Assembly: GCA_045128635.1 (NCBI GenBank)
Contig: JBGVRS010000169.1
Coordinates: 1-37,113, forward strand
Direction: 5' to 3'
DNA from: HGM12587 sp045128635
Lineage (GTDB): Bacteria > Bacillota > Clostridia > Lachnospirales > Lachnospiraceae
Length of the DNA: 37,113 nucleotides
In this document: one piece after another, positions 24,418 through 31,949 of the stretch
Layout of the letters: each line of letters starts with the position of its first letter
Numbering within the stretch: the stretch's first letter is position 1
Program-made: the position numbers and the translations under genes
Notes under the pieces: generated by a model
The model's input: only the letters and a program-made list of their open reading frames with translations
Database searches by the model: none
What the model was told of the DNA's origin: nothing

Positions 24418-24687
24418 TTACCACCAGTTATCATTTTTTGCTTCTCGTTTTATGTGTGTATTGCCTTTAGCATCCTTCCACACCTTATCTTTTCCGGTCA
24501 CACCTTGTTTCTTTAAGTTGTTGGTATTGATCCAAACCACCAGCTTGATCACTTCACCAAACTTTTCCCTTCTGACAATAAAAGGTGTTAAAGCCGGATA
24601 TTTCTGACACAAATTATCTGCCAGTTCATAAAAAACATCTTGTAATGATGTGGCAGCAGTGCTTCTTCCTTCACTACTGCCATTCAT
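24418..24687 (-). CDS. Tail assembly chaperone, second part (T-like), also made as frameshift fusion
   Basis: 89 codons from the ATG at 24687 (TGATG overlap with the upstream stop). Sequence MNGSSEGRSTAATSLQDVFY with a basic C-terminus ending NDNWW, in the place of gpT-type chaperone segments. The frame lies -1 relative to the upstream gene and is entered in frame by slippage at AAAAAAC, so its main product may be the fusion with the 105-residue protein. The fusion binds the tape measure during tail assembly in related phages. Confidence 0.7.
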   Translation of the reverse strand: MNGSSEGRSTAATSLQDVFYELADNLCQKYPALTPFIVRREKFGEVIKLVVWINTNNLKKQGVTGKDKVWKDAKGNTHIKREAKNDNWW

Positions 24688-25004
24688 CAGTTTTTTGATT
24701 TAAAGGATTTCTGCACATATGCAAAAAGATCAGTGAATACTGGAATCAGTTCTTTGATCTTAATCATGCGTAGTTCTTCACGCTTCATGCCATCAGAACT
24801 GAAAATATCTAACAAAAGATCTTCAAGCTTAGTTCTGTTCTTCTGGATAAGTTCAAACAAAGTGGTATTATTCATTGATTCAAGATCATCAACTTCATCC
24901 ATAATTGAAAGAATATCCTGAACAGTTCCATACATAAGATCATAGTTATCTACTTCATATGTCTTTGCTATTTCCTTCTGATTCTTGTAAATGTTAAGTT
25001 TCAT
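24687..25004 (-). CDS. Tail assembly chaperone, first part (G-like)
   Basis: 105 residues starting MKLNIYKNQKEIAKTYEVDN, with a helical acidic middle (VQDILSIMDEVDDLESMNNT) and ending AYVQKSFKSKN at the slippery site. Matches the usual siphovirus order: major tail protein, short chaperone, frameshifted extension, tape measure. It should coat the tape measure before tube polymerisation. Confidence 0.8.
   Translation of the reverse strand: MKLNIYKNQKEIAKTYEVDNYDLMYGTVQDILSIMDEVDDLESMNNTTLFELIQKNRTKLEDLLLDIFSSDGMKREELRMIKIKELIPVFTDLFAYVQKSFKSKN
24690..24696 (-). promoter_or_regulatory. Programmed -1 ribosomal frameshift site
   Basis: On the minus strand the heptamer A AAA AAC lies in the right frame (TCA AAA AAC) directly before the TGA of the first chaperone gene. 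Slippage by -1 continues as CTG ATG AAT GGC, exactly the frame of the downstream gene, giving a fused protein of about 195 residues. Confidence 0.75.
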
Positions 25005-25120
25005 AATTCTTTCTTCCTTTCTTTATAGTGAAAAGTGAGTAATCCGGATCAGGAAGAAGGCACAATCCAGAAACACACTGCAGTATGCTGTCCTCACATT
25101 TTCTTCAGATGCCAAAGATG

Positions 25121-25144
25121 CGATAATTTCCAAAAATATTATCG
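25121..25144. repeat. Hairpin CGATAAT-N10-ATTATCG between tail-tube and chaperone genes
   Basis: A perfect 7-bp inverted repeat in the 167-base gap between the major tail protein and the chaperones. No T-run follows on the minus strand, so it may be an RNA-stability or attenuation element that sets high expression of the tail tube relative to downstream genes. I see no gene in this gap. Confidence 0.45.
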
Positions 25145-25171
25145 GATTTACGCTAACTTAAACTAAAATTT

Positions 25172-26020
25172 TTACTGCGTAACTGTAGCTGTAGCAGCAA
25201 TAACAATATTTCCAGTAACACTAGCAATGGAAATTGTGCTTGTTCCGGATGTCCATGCAGAAGATGTAACATCCTGACCATTCATTACTACTGTAACATT
25301 TGCAAGTGTGTAACCTTCATCAGCTGTAAGTACACCACTGTAAGTACCACCAATAACAGCTGATCCAGCCATATTGGAATTCGTTACATGTGTAAGCGAA
25401 TTAACAACTGTAGCAAGTGTAGAACCACCAAATGTGTCACAAGTTGTAACAGCTGCAAAGAAAGTATCAAGATCAACAGAAGTAGTTCTTTCATCAACTA
25501 CCAATGCTTTTTCACTTGTACCTGTCTTTGTGAAGTTATGCATTGTTGCAATGCCAGTATAAGTAAGCTGCTGATTATTAGAATCTGTACCTGCATTTTC
25601 TGTCTGGCTTGTTTCATCAGGAATTCCAAAGGATCCTTTATATCTCCAAACATATCTGTAAGTACCATCTGTTAAGCGCAGTCTGTAACCAAGCGCAAAA
25701 TACTTTGGTGTTCTTTCACCATCCATGAAAGCACCTAAAGTGCTATCATAATTCTTTCCTGTAATATCAGCTAAAGTAGCAAGATCAAGTGCAGGAATAG
25801 TAAGTGTGATGGTATCAGCACCTTCAGCATTAATAGAAAGCGCAGGTTTATTGTCATAATACTTGGTATCAGATGCTGTTTCAACAGTCTTGCTGATTTC
25901 AGCTACTGGTGCAAGTACCTTAACATTTCCGGTAACATAACCATCTGTATTGTTATCCTTAATGACTTCAGCATAAACAAGATGGTCTGTACCTCTAAAT
26001 TCATCAATGTACTGTCCCAT
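25172..26020 (-). CDS. Major tail (tube) protein with C-terminal Ig-like domain
   Basis: 282 residues starting MGQYIDEFRGTDHLVYAEVI. The first ~190 residues have the tube-protein pattern ALGYRLRLTDGTYRYVWRYK, with TSEKALVVDERTTSVDLDTF. A C-terminal beta domain (about 205-282), YTLANVTVVMNGQDVTSSAW, is like the Ig-like/BIG extensions seen on phage tails. ATG 26020 (AGGTG upstream) preferred to GTG 26029. The Ig-like part should project from the tube and may bind weakly to sugars on host cells or mucus. Confidence 0.85.
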   Translation of the reverse strand: MGQYIDEFRGTDHLVYAEVIKDNNTDGYVTGNVKVLAPVAEISKTVETASDTKYYDNKPALSINAEGADTITLTIPALDLATLADITGKNYDSTLGAFMDGERTPKYFALGYRLRLTDGTYRYVWRYKGSFGIPDETSQTENAGTDSNNQQLTYTGIATMHNFTKTGTSEKALVVDERTTSVDLDTFFAAVTTCDTFGGSTLATVVNSLTHVTNSNMAGSAVIGGTYSGVLTADEGYTLANVTVVMNGQDVTSSAWTSGTSTISIASVTGNIVIAATATVTQ

Positions 26021-26030
26021 GTTTTTCACC

Positions 26031-26399
26031 TCATTTAATTTTTTGTATGTACAGTAAATTTATCCCTCTACCAGTATGTGTAGGTTCATCAGAAATTACA
26101 TCATGACCGGATCCATCTACGATAAATCCAGCTGCCTTTAATGCTGATTTAGCAGTTAAAAGAACTGTATTAACATTAGTAGGATTATTGGAATAAAAGT
26201 TCAAATCAAAATCCCAAATGGTTTCTGTTTCAGAATTATCATAGAATGCGCTATCTGAAGAATCATTATTCCAGTATGTGAAAAAATCTGCCGGATAAGG
26301 ATCTTCAGGTGCAATAGAACCCTGTAAAAATACAGGATAATCTTTGAATGTTGTGTTCAATGTATTAATAAGTAAAAGCTTAACATCTACAATTGACAT
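26031..26399 (-). CDS. Tail terminator / tail completion protein
   Basis: 122 residues starting MSIVDVKLLLINTLNTTFKD, with PADFFTYWNNDSSDSAFYDN and WDFDLNFYSNNPTNVNTVLL. This FFTYxNxDS...YDN pattern is typical of the tail-completion protein encoded between the HK97 gp10-like gene and the tube gene. ATG 26399 with GGTG six bases before it is preferred to GTG 26408. Confidence 0.75.
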   Translation of the reverse strand: MSIVDVKLLLINTLNTTFKDYPVFLQGSIAPEDPYPADFFTYWNNDSSDSAFYDNSETETIWDFDLNFYSNNPTNVNTVLLTAKSALKAAGFIVDGSGHDVISDEPTHTGRGINLLYIQKIK

Positions 26400-26404
26400 A
26401 TCAT

Positions 26405-26851
26405 TCACCCTTTAATTACACCATAAAAATATCCAGACAGTATGCTTTCTTGTAACATTGCAATTGAATGCTGTGTCCTAGTTCCTTTAATAGAATTGTA
26501 AAGCTTCTGATCTTTAGCAATTCTAGGTGTTCCATACATTACAAAGATAGAATGAAATCCACCTTTTTCATTAAGGTTAAAACCAACACTTACTTCAGCC
26601 ACAAATGGTGTTTTCCAAATAACTGGATTATCTTTCTTCAGTGCATTAAACATATCACCAGTAGCATATCCTTTTAATCCACCATCCTTATTTGCATAAG
26701 GAAGTGCAGCTTCATTAACATGTCTTTGAACCATTTTTCCAGTTTCAGACAAAGCTTCATTAACAGCAGGTTTTACAGCTGATGGATCCATTTCTTCCAC
26801 CAACCTTAATGCATCAGCAAAACCATTAAATGTTATGCTCATTCTAGCCAT
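26405..26851 (-). CDS. HK97 gp10-like head-tail protein
   Basis: 148 residues, MARMSITFNGFADALRLVEE with VKPAVNEALSETGKMVQRHV and a C-terminal AMLQESILSGYFYGVIKG. The pattern of an N-terminal helix pair followed by beta strands (GFNLNEKGGFHSIFVMYGTP) matches HK97 gp10 / tail-component proteins at this position. ATG overlaps the previous stop (TAATG). Confidence 0.8.
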   Translation of the reverse strand: MARMSITFNGFADALRLVEEMDPSAVKPAVNEALSETGKMVQRHVNEAALPYANKDGGLKGYATGDMFNALKKDNPVIWKTPFVAEVSVGFNLNEKGGFHSIFVMYGTPRIAKDQKLYNSIKGTRTQHSIAMLQESILSGYFYGVIKG

Positions 26852-27210
26852 TAAGCTTTTCCACCTACTTTTTGAACTTTAAACTTTAAATACTGATGTC
26901 TATGATCAATATCTTCTGGTGTACCTATAACATCATATGTCTGTTCAGTATCACAAATGTATATTCTACTGTTAGATTTGATATCCGGTCTGTACCAAGT
27001 ATCAATTACAGCTGTATCAATTACAGTATAAATATCATTCTTAACACCTTCAGTACCACCAAAAGTTCTGAATGAACCAAAGAAAACCTGATTATCAGGA
27101 ATATCTTTTGGATCAGTATAAGCTTTTGTTGGAACACCATATGCTGATCCATCAACAGGAACTAAAAGCTTCATTGCGACTGTAAAAGGTGTAGCTGGTC
27201 TGTAAGCCAT
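26851..27210 (-). CDS. Head-tail adaptor / head-closure protein
   Basis: 119 residues starting MAYRPATPFTVAMKLLVPVD, with a beta-barrel pattern and DTEQTYDVIGTPEDIDHRHQ near the end, a signature of SPP1 gp16-like head-closure proteins. ATG 27210 preferred to GTG 27219. It closes the connector after DNA packaging. Confidence 0.75.
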   Translation of the reverse strand: MAYRPATPFTVAMKLLVPVDGSAYGVPTKAYTDPKDIPDNQVFFGSFRTFGGTEGVKNDIYTVIDTAVIDTWYRPDIKSNSRIYICDTEQTYDVIGTPEDIDHRHQYLKFKVQKVGGKA

Positions 27211-27215
27211 ATCAA

Positions 27216-27461
27216 TCACTTACCTTTCACTGCAAGCTGTGTAGCACGCATCATGAAGTAAGATGATAACTTACCTTCACCAGCACCATAATTCCACAGA
27301 TCTGCAACACCTCTAGCAATGACACCACTGGTGATGCTAGATTTCGGAACACCAGCATCTACAAGGAAGGCTTTGACTTCAGCAATATACTGATTCAAAG
27401 TATTATCCTGATAAGTTCCTGAAATTCCTAAAGAATTCTTCACATCATCCAGCACTGCCAT
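27216..27461 (-). CDS. Head-tail connector (gp6-like)
   Basis: 81 residues, MAVLDDVKNSLGISGTYQDN then TLNQYIAEVKAFLVDAGVPK and RGVADLWNYGAGEGKLSSYF: the four-helix pattern of HK97 gp6-like DNA packaging/connector proteins. Located between head and closure genes, as usual. Confidence 0.8.
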   Translation of the reverse strand: MAVLDDVKNSLGISGTYQDNTLNQYIAEVKAFLVDAGVPKSSITSGVIARGVADLWNYGAGEGKLSSYFMMRATQLAVKGK

Positions 27462-27479
27462 TTTCCTTACCTCACTTCA

Positions 27480-27860
27480 TCAGAAACCAACTTTGGAAAT
27501 TGTGATATCACCAGATGAAAGAACAGCACTGTAAAGGCTGCCATCTGCAACTACATCAACACTTCCACCTGCAGGTGTTTCAGCAACACCATCAATGGAA
27601 AATCCCTTATAGCCATCATCAGCTACAAAGAATACTGTGCATCCAGAAACACTGGAAGCTGTAGCATCAATATTACATGATACCAACGGCTGATCTGCAA
27701 TAACTATTGCTGAATTAGTCGTTACCTGATAGTTACCAACAATGTCACTAGATACAAGCTTTGCAAGTGAACCATAGCTGGAATTCTGCTTCAGGATCAA
27801 TCCATAAAGACTAATAAGATCTGTCTTTGTTACAGGAACAATTCTATTTGCATTAATCAT
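27480..27860 (-). CDS. Small beta-rich head protein (possible decoration)
   Basis: 126 residues starting MINANRIVPVTKTDLISLYG. A helical start is followed by Ser/Val/Asp-rich strands (CNIDATASSVSGCTVFFVAD, SVDVVADGSLYSAVLSSGDI). No named family is certain. It lies between a head-fibre-like gene and the connector, so a capsid accessory or decoration protein is likely. Confidence 0.5.
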   Translation of the reverse strand: MINANRIVPVTKTDLISLYGLILKQNSSYGSLAKLVSSDIVGNYQVTTNSAIVIADQPLVSCNIDATASSVSGCTVFFVADDGYKGFSIDGVAETPAGGSVDVVADGSLYSAVLSSGDITISKVGF

Positions 27861-27880
27861 ATTGCATTACCTCACTATTA

Positions 27881-28123
27881 TTATTCTTTTGCTGCCCAAC
27901 TAAGTGTAGTACCAGTATTGGACTTAACCGCCTGCAAATTATATGTTCCATTTGCAGTAGGATTAGTAGGAAGTTCTTTTGCTGTAGCAGCTGTAACAAG
28001 TGTTGATGCCAATGGTGCAATTGCATTGATCATATCCGGAATCAGTGTAATATTTGCAACATCATCAGCTGAACCACCAAGTGCTACATATAAAGCCTTC
28101 AAAGCATCTACAGTAAGATCCAT
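27881..28123 (-). CDS. Head fibre-like protein
   Basis: 80 residues starting MDLTVDALKALYVALGGSAD and ending with a short beta hairpin, TNPTANGTYNLQAVKSNTGT then TLSWAAKE. The GTYxLxAxxxxxxxxxSW ending recalls the phi29-type head fibre domain (Phage_fiber_2). A related ending is in the gene at 31701-31943. It sits directly after the major capsid gene. ATG 28123 preferred to GTG 28132. Confidence 0.6.
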   Translation of the reverse strand: MDLTVDALKALYVALGGSADDVANITLIPDMINAIAPLASTLVTAATAKELPTNPTANGTYNLQAVKSNTGTTLSWAAKE

Positions 28124-28148
28124 AACTTTCACCTTACCTTTCTAGCCA

Positions 28149-29426
28149 TCAAGATGTAGCTTTCTTAATAAGAACATAACCATTAGGATTAAGGATCTTA
28201 CCATCTACAACAGCAATTGCCTTATCAACCCATTCATTGGTTTCTTCATCAAAATATCTGCGCATTGTGAAACCAAAGTTTTCATTGATAGCATATTCAT
28301 CCGGCTGCCAGAAAATACCAATTACATCATTTGCAGATGCAGTATCAAAATCAGGAAGGATTTCAGGTTCAACCAAGCTGATATCCCTACCAAAGAATCT
28401 ACCATTGGGATTAGCTGCATCACCATCATTTACTTCAAGACCTGTAGCCTGTCTGAAAATAGGATTATTATTAGAATCTGCCATTGTTTCAAGATATGAT
28501 TCTACAGTAGACAAAGGGAAGATGAATTCACCAGCACGATAACCCAAAGGAAGCTTTGCAAAGAACTTCTTTCTCCAAGCTGTCCAGTTACCCATATCTG
28601 CAGCTGTCATTGTAACAACATTAGTTACTCTAGCATCATTAAGAATACCAGTCATCTGACCACTACCAGTACCAAGAACAATGCCTTCATCCATTGCCTG
28701 AAGATAAGCAATAGCAATTACTTCTGCCATCTTAACTTCAAAATCTGAAAGTGTAACAATGGAAGCAACAAAAGACTGTGCAATGCGGATTTCACAACCA
28801 TAGTAGTTGAAAGAAACCTTACCAAGCTTATCTGTCTTCTGTCTAGGTGAAACAGTTCCTTCTGTGATCCACTTAAATGTAGCCTGAAGTGCGCCTACAG
28901 GGAATTCAACACCACCCTGAACATTCATCTTACGAACCTTATTGTAAAGATTACCATACTTCTTACGAACAGTATTGATGATCTCACGCATGATAGTAAG
29001 AGGAATAGCTGCGCCTGTTTCAGCTGTTGTATTAGCCTGACCACGCAATTCTGCAGGAATAGGTGTACCAGTCTGAACATAAGCCTTGAATGCATTTCTA
29101 TATTCCATAGATTCAAGAATGGATTCATCTGATCTTACATTTGCAGCTGGCATCTGTGCAGAAGCCTTAACTGTTCCATTAACCAATGTAGCATTTGCAG
29201 GAACTGCAGATCTTGCTTCTGTAGATGCAGCTTCAGCTGTTTTTGCTTCTTCTGCTTCAATGGAAGCAAGCTGTGCTTCAGCTTCACGGATTTCTGCCTG
29301 AATTGCTTCTGCATCAGCAGTAAGTGATCTAACTTCATCAACAGATGTAGATGCACTGATCTTTGATCTGATTTCAGAAATCTTTGTCTGCTTATCCTTG
29401 ATAAGCTTCTTCAAAAAATCTTTCAT
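28149..29426 (-). CDS. Major capsid protein (HK97 fold)
   Basis: 425 residues. Residues 1-105 form a charged coiled coil (scaffold-like delta domain), likely removed by the protease encoded upstream. The mature part starts near AELRGQANTTAETGAAIPLT and contains KYGNLYNKVRKMNVQGGVEF, YYGCEIRIAQSFVASIVTLS, AYLQAMDEGIVLGTGSGQMT and RRYFDEETNEWVDKAIAVVD, the usual HK97-type elements. Forms the icosahedral shell. Confidence 0.92.
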   Translation of the reverse strand: MKDFLKKLIKDKQTKISEIRSKISASTSVDEVRSLTADAEAIQAEIREAEAQLASIEAEEAKTAEAASTEARSAVPANATLVNGTVKASAQMPAANVRSDESILESMEYRNAFKAYVQTGTPIPAELRGQANTTAETGAAIPLTIMREIINTVRKKYGNLYNKVRKMNVQGGVEFPVGALQATFKWITEGTVSPRQKTDKLGKVSFNYYGCEIRIAQSFVASIVTLSDFEVKMAEVIAIAYLQAMDEGIVLGTGSGQMTGILNDARVTNVVTMTAADMGNWTAWRKKFFAKLPLGYRAGEFIFPLSTVESYLETMADSNNNPIFRQATGLEVNDGDAANPNGRFFGRDISLVEPEILPDFDTASANDVIGIFWQPDEYAINENFGFTMRRYFDEETNEWVDKAIAVVDGKILNPNGYVLIKKATS

Positions 29427-29431
29427 TTTGT

Positions 29432-30064
29432 TTACCTCATTTCTGTGTAAAATAATGCTTTTGCTTTCGCAAGTTCTAACGCATCACTATCCAGTGATCT
29501 TCTAGCACTATCCAGTGCCTTTTTAGCATTCTCCAATGCTTCTTTATTTCTAACGCTGATTGAAGTATCTTCATATGCAGGAAAAGTAACTGCAGAAACT
29601 TCTACAACATCTGAAATCTTTCTAACATGCCTTACAGGATGATCTGATTCAAGATCTGTCCATTCTTCATCATCTACCCTGAACATAAATGACATACCGG
29701 ATATATCACCACGTTCAATAGCAGAATAAAGGTTTCTGGCATCACTATTATTCTTTACATCAAGATTAACTCTTATAAGCATTCCCTGATCATCAATAGT
29801 CATCTGCATTGTACTATTGGCATTATTATTGCGTGATCTAGCCAAAGGAATCATACTAGTATCATGATTAACCAAGAATCTAACATCCTTTAGATCAGCA
29901 CCATTTAAAGCACCCATTTCAATGACTTCATCAAAATATCCAAGATCAGTTTTGGAATTATAAACTATCGGTCTTCCAGTAATGATTCCAACTTCATCTT
30001 CAGTCTGTTCTGAACGAATTTCAAAAGAATAATATCTTTTTTCAAATAATTCATTCTTTAACAT
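29432..30064 (-). CDS. Prohead protease (HK97 family)
   Basis: 210 residues. His67 in VRFLVNHDTSM and Ser122 in GDISGMSFMFRV are the catalytic pattern of the HK97/S78 protease family; the C-terminus is a charged helix (ALENAKKALDSARRSLDSDA). It should cleave the delta domain of the capsid protein during maturation. Separated from the portal gene by the three-gene surface module, which is unusual. Confidence 0.9.
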   Translation of the reverse strand: MLKNELFEKRYYSFEIRSEQTEDEVGIITGRPIVYNSKTDLGYFDEVIEMGALNGADLKDVRFLVNHDTSMIPLARSRNNNANSTMQMTIDDQGMLIRVNLDVKNNSDARNLYSAIERGDISGMSFMFRVDDEEWTDLESDHPVRHVRKISDVVEVSAVTFPAYEDTSISVRNKEALENAKKALDSARRSLDSDALELAKAKALFYTEMR

Positions 30065-30084
30065 AACATCACCCCACTAAATTA

Positions 30085-31698
30085 TTAATAATTTTCCAAT
30101 ATTCCTGCTGCAATTCTATGACCAAGAATTGCACGACCTTTTACATTAGGATGTAAGCCATCTGAAATCGCAAAGTATTCCAATCTGTTATACTTGTTTA
30201 TACCAGCAATAGTATAGTTATTTACACAAGGTAAATGAAATTCTGTATAAACTTCTTCAACTGCTTCAACATAATCATTAAGGTACATTCCACCAATTGT
30301 GTGTTCATCACTATCATACAGAATTGTTCCACTTTCTGACCAAAAACGATAACAAGGTGTAACACCAATGATTTTAAGATTCGGAAATGCCTCTAACAAT
30401 TTCTTCAAACAATATCTAATTGCACCCTTGAATGTTTCAACATCATATGGATCATTCTGATTATCAAGTGGAGTAGCACTTGAAAAGTCATTTGTACCAT
30501 ATGAAATAGAAACAAAATCAACATTGCTGAAATCAATGGTTTTAATAATCTGGATCTGATTGTACTGATTTGTATAACCACTTACACCATTGATTGAATC
30601 CGGTATAGTCCAATCCCCTGAAACTATTGAATCAACAATGTTATGAAAAGCAAAAGCATTAATATACTGATTAGAATCATCACTATATGCATATCTACCT
30701 GATGATAAACCAACATTTTGAGCAAGTATTCCACTATCAGACTTTATAATATCTGTATATCCACCATATGTAATACTATCACCAAAACATACTAACTTCT
30801 TGCCATCATACTTTGATTTCTGAACTAATGGTTTCAACCACGGAACAACAATACCAAAAGGTTCATATGTATATGTATAGTTGTCCTTTTCAGCAACCAC
30901 AAGATTGTCTTTTTCAGTAAGCTGATTACTGACGATCATATAAACAGCATTGTTTGGTGTTGTGAACTCAACATCTGTGCCATTTAAGTTTGCACCTGTA
31001 ATATACTGATAATCGCTATCGTAAACCGCATAACGATTGCCCTTGCTCATTACATAAACTGTGCTTGGCTTAACCTTAATGTAATCACTAAAGAAGTAAG
31101 TTCCAGATGTTGCCCTTTCTCCAGTATCATGTTTTACATAATATCCATCAGTAGCAGTTTCCTTATTAAAAAGATTGGCATAATACGCACCCCATCTATC
31201 AAATCTTTCAGGATTTATCAGATTTGTATTATCAAGCCAAGAAAAACCAATTCCATAAGCCTTACTGAATGGTACAACATATCCTATCCTGAAGAATGCA
31301 ACATCTTTATTGACCTTTGTAGAGTCAACACGGATATATCTAGCATCGTTAGGTGCTAAACCACCAACAACAGTATTGGAACCAGATATATATTCCTTAT
31401 TTTCATTAAACCAAGCATAATGATTTGTTTTGAAACTCACATAATACTTCTGTGGTGTAACCGGAATAAAATCAGATGTAAAATAGTTATGATCTGCAAC
31501 TAGATTTCCATTATTATGGTTAAGATAATAACCATCTATGCATTTCAATGAATCAATTTCATTATTTGTAATTTGTGCATCTGCCAAATGCAAAGGTTCT
31601 TTTAGTGCAACTGCATAATCATCCAATCTGGATCTAGCACCAGCATCAACTGTTTCAAAAGTTTTACCACCAATTGTTAATGTTTTCATTTCATCCAT
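30085..31698 (-). CDS. SGNH/GDSL-type esterase with two tandem beta modules
   Basis: 537 residues. The C-terminal part is an SGNH hydrolase: block I VCFGDSITYGG (Ser308), block III SISYGTNDF, block V ISDGLHPN (Asp513, His516). Before it are two related beta modules (about 55-126 and 184-258), each with DGYYxxHxxG, YFxSDxIxVxP and NxYAxxxxxxxYIxG. The short N-terminus MKTLTIGGKTFETVDAGARS is a known phage structural start. Likely removes O-acetyl or similar groups from cell-surface sugars while the repeats bind. ATG 31698 follows GGGGGT; the TTG at 31704 is rejected. Position between portal and protease suggests attachment to the head or neck. Confidence 0.75.
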   Translation of the reverse strand: MDEMKTLTIGGKTFETVDAGARSRLDDYAVALKEPLHLADAQITNNEIDSLKCIDGYYLNHNNGNLVADHNYFTSDFIPVTPQKYYVSFKTNHYAWFNENKEYISGSNTVVGGLAPNDARYIRVDSTKVNKDVAFFRIGYVVPFSKAYGIGFSWLDNTNLINPERFDRWGAYYANLFNKETATDGYYVKHDTGERATSGTYFFSDYIKVKPSTVYVMSKGNRYAVYDSDYQYITGANLNGTDVEFTTPNNAVYMIVSNQLTEKDNLVVAEKDNYTYTYEPFGIVVPWLKPLVQKSKYDGKKLVCFGDSITYGGYTDIIKSDSGILAQNVGLSSGRYAYSDDSNQYINAFAFHNIVDSIVSGDWTIPDSINGVSGYTNQYNQIQIIKTIDFSNVDFVSISYGTNDFSSATPLDNQNDPYDVETFKGAIRYCLKKLLEAFPNLKIIGVTPCYRFWSESGTILYDSDEHTIGGMYLNDYVEAVEEVYTEFHLPCVNNYTIAGINKYNRLEYFAISDGLHPNVKGRAILGHRIAAGILENY

Positions 31699-31700
31699 GA

Positions 31701-31943
31701 TCAATTACCCCCAGCTTCAATTGTTGACCATTCATATGTAGGAACATCTTCAACAACAGTTACTTTTAACACATAAGTACCTGCTTCTTCCGGCAAATTA
31801 AAAAGCTTTTTTTGCTGTTCCAACAATTCCATTAACAAAGCTTCAATTCTGCTTTCCGGCAAACCAAGTTCATTTGCTGCGCCAAGCATGTTTTGAAGAA
31901 TTGATTCATTTCTACTTTGTGGATTACTAAAATCAGTTGCCAT
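31701..31943 (-). CDS. Small head-fibre-like protein
   Basis: 80 residues. Helical first part (MATDFSNPQSRNESILQNML) and a beta-hairpin end, EEAGTYVLKVTVVEDVPTYE then WSTIEAGGN. The GTYVLKVTV...TYEWS ending resembles the Phage_fiber_2 head fibre and the ending of the protein at 27881-28123. It lies between the BppU-like and esterase genes with gaps of six bases or fewer, so the three are probably one unit. It could be the anchor or linker of that unit. Confidence 0.6.
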   Translation of the reverse strand: MATDFSNPQSRNESILQNMLGAANELGLPESRIEALLMELLEQQKKLFNLPEEAGTYVLKVTVVEDVPTYEWSTIEAGGN

Positions 31944-31949
31944 AATTTA

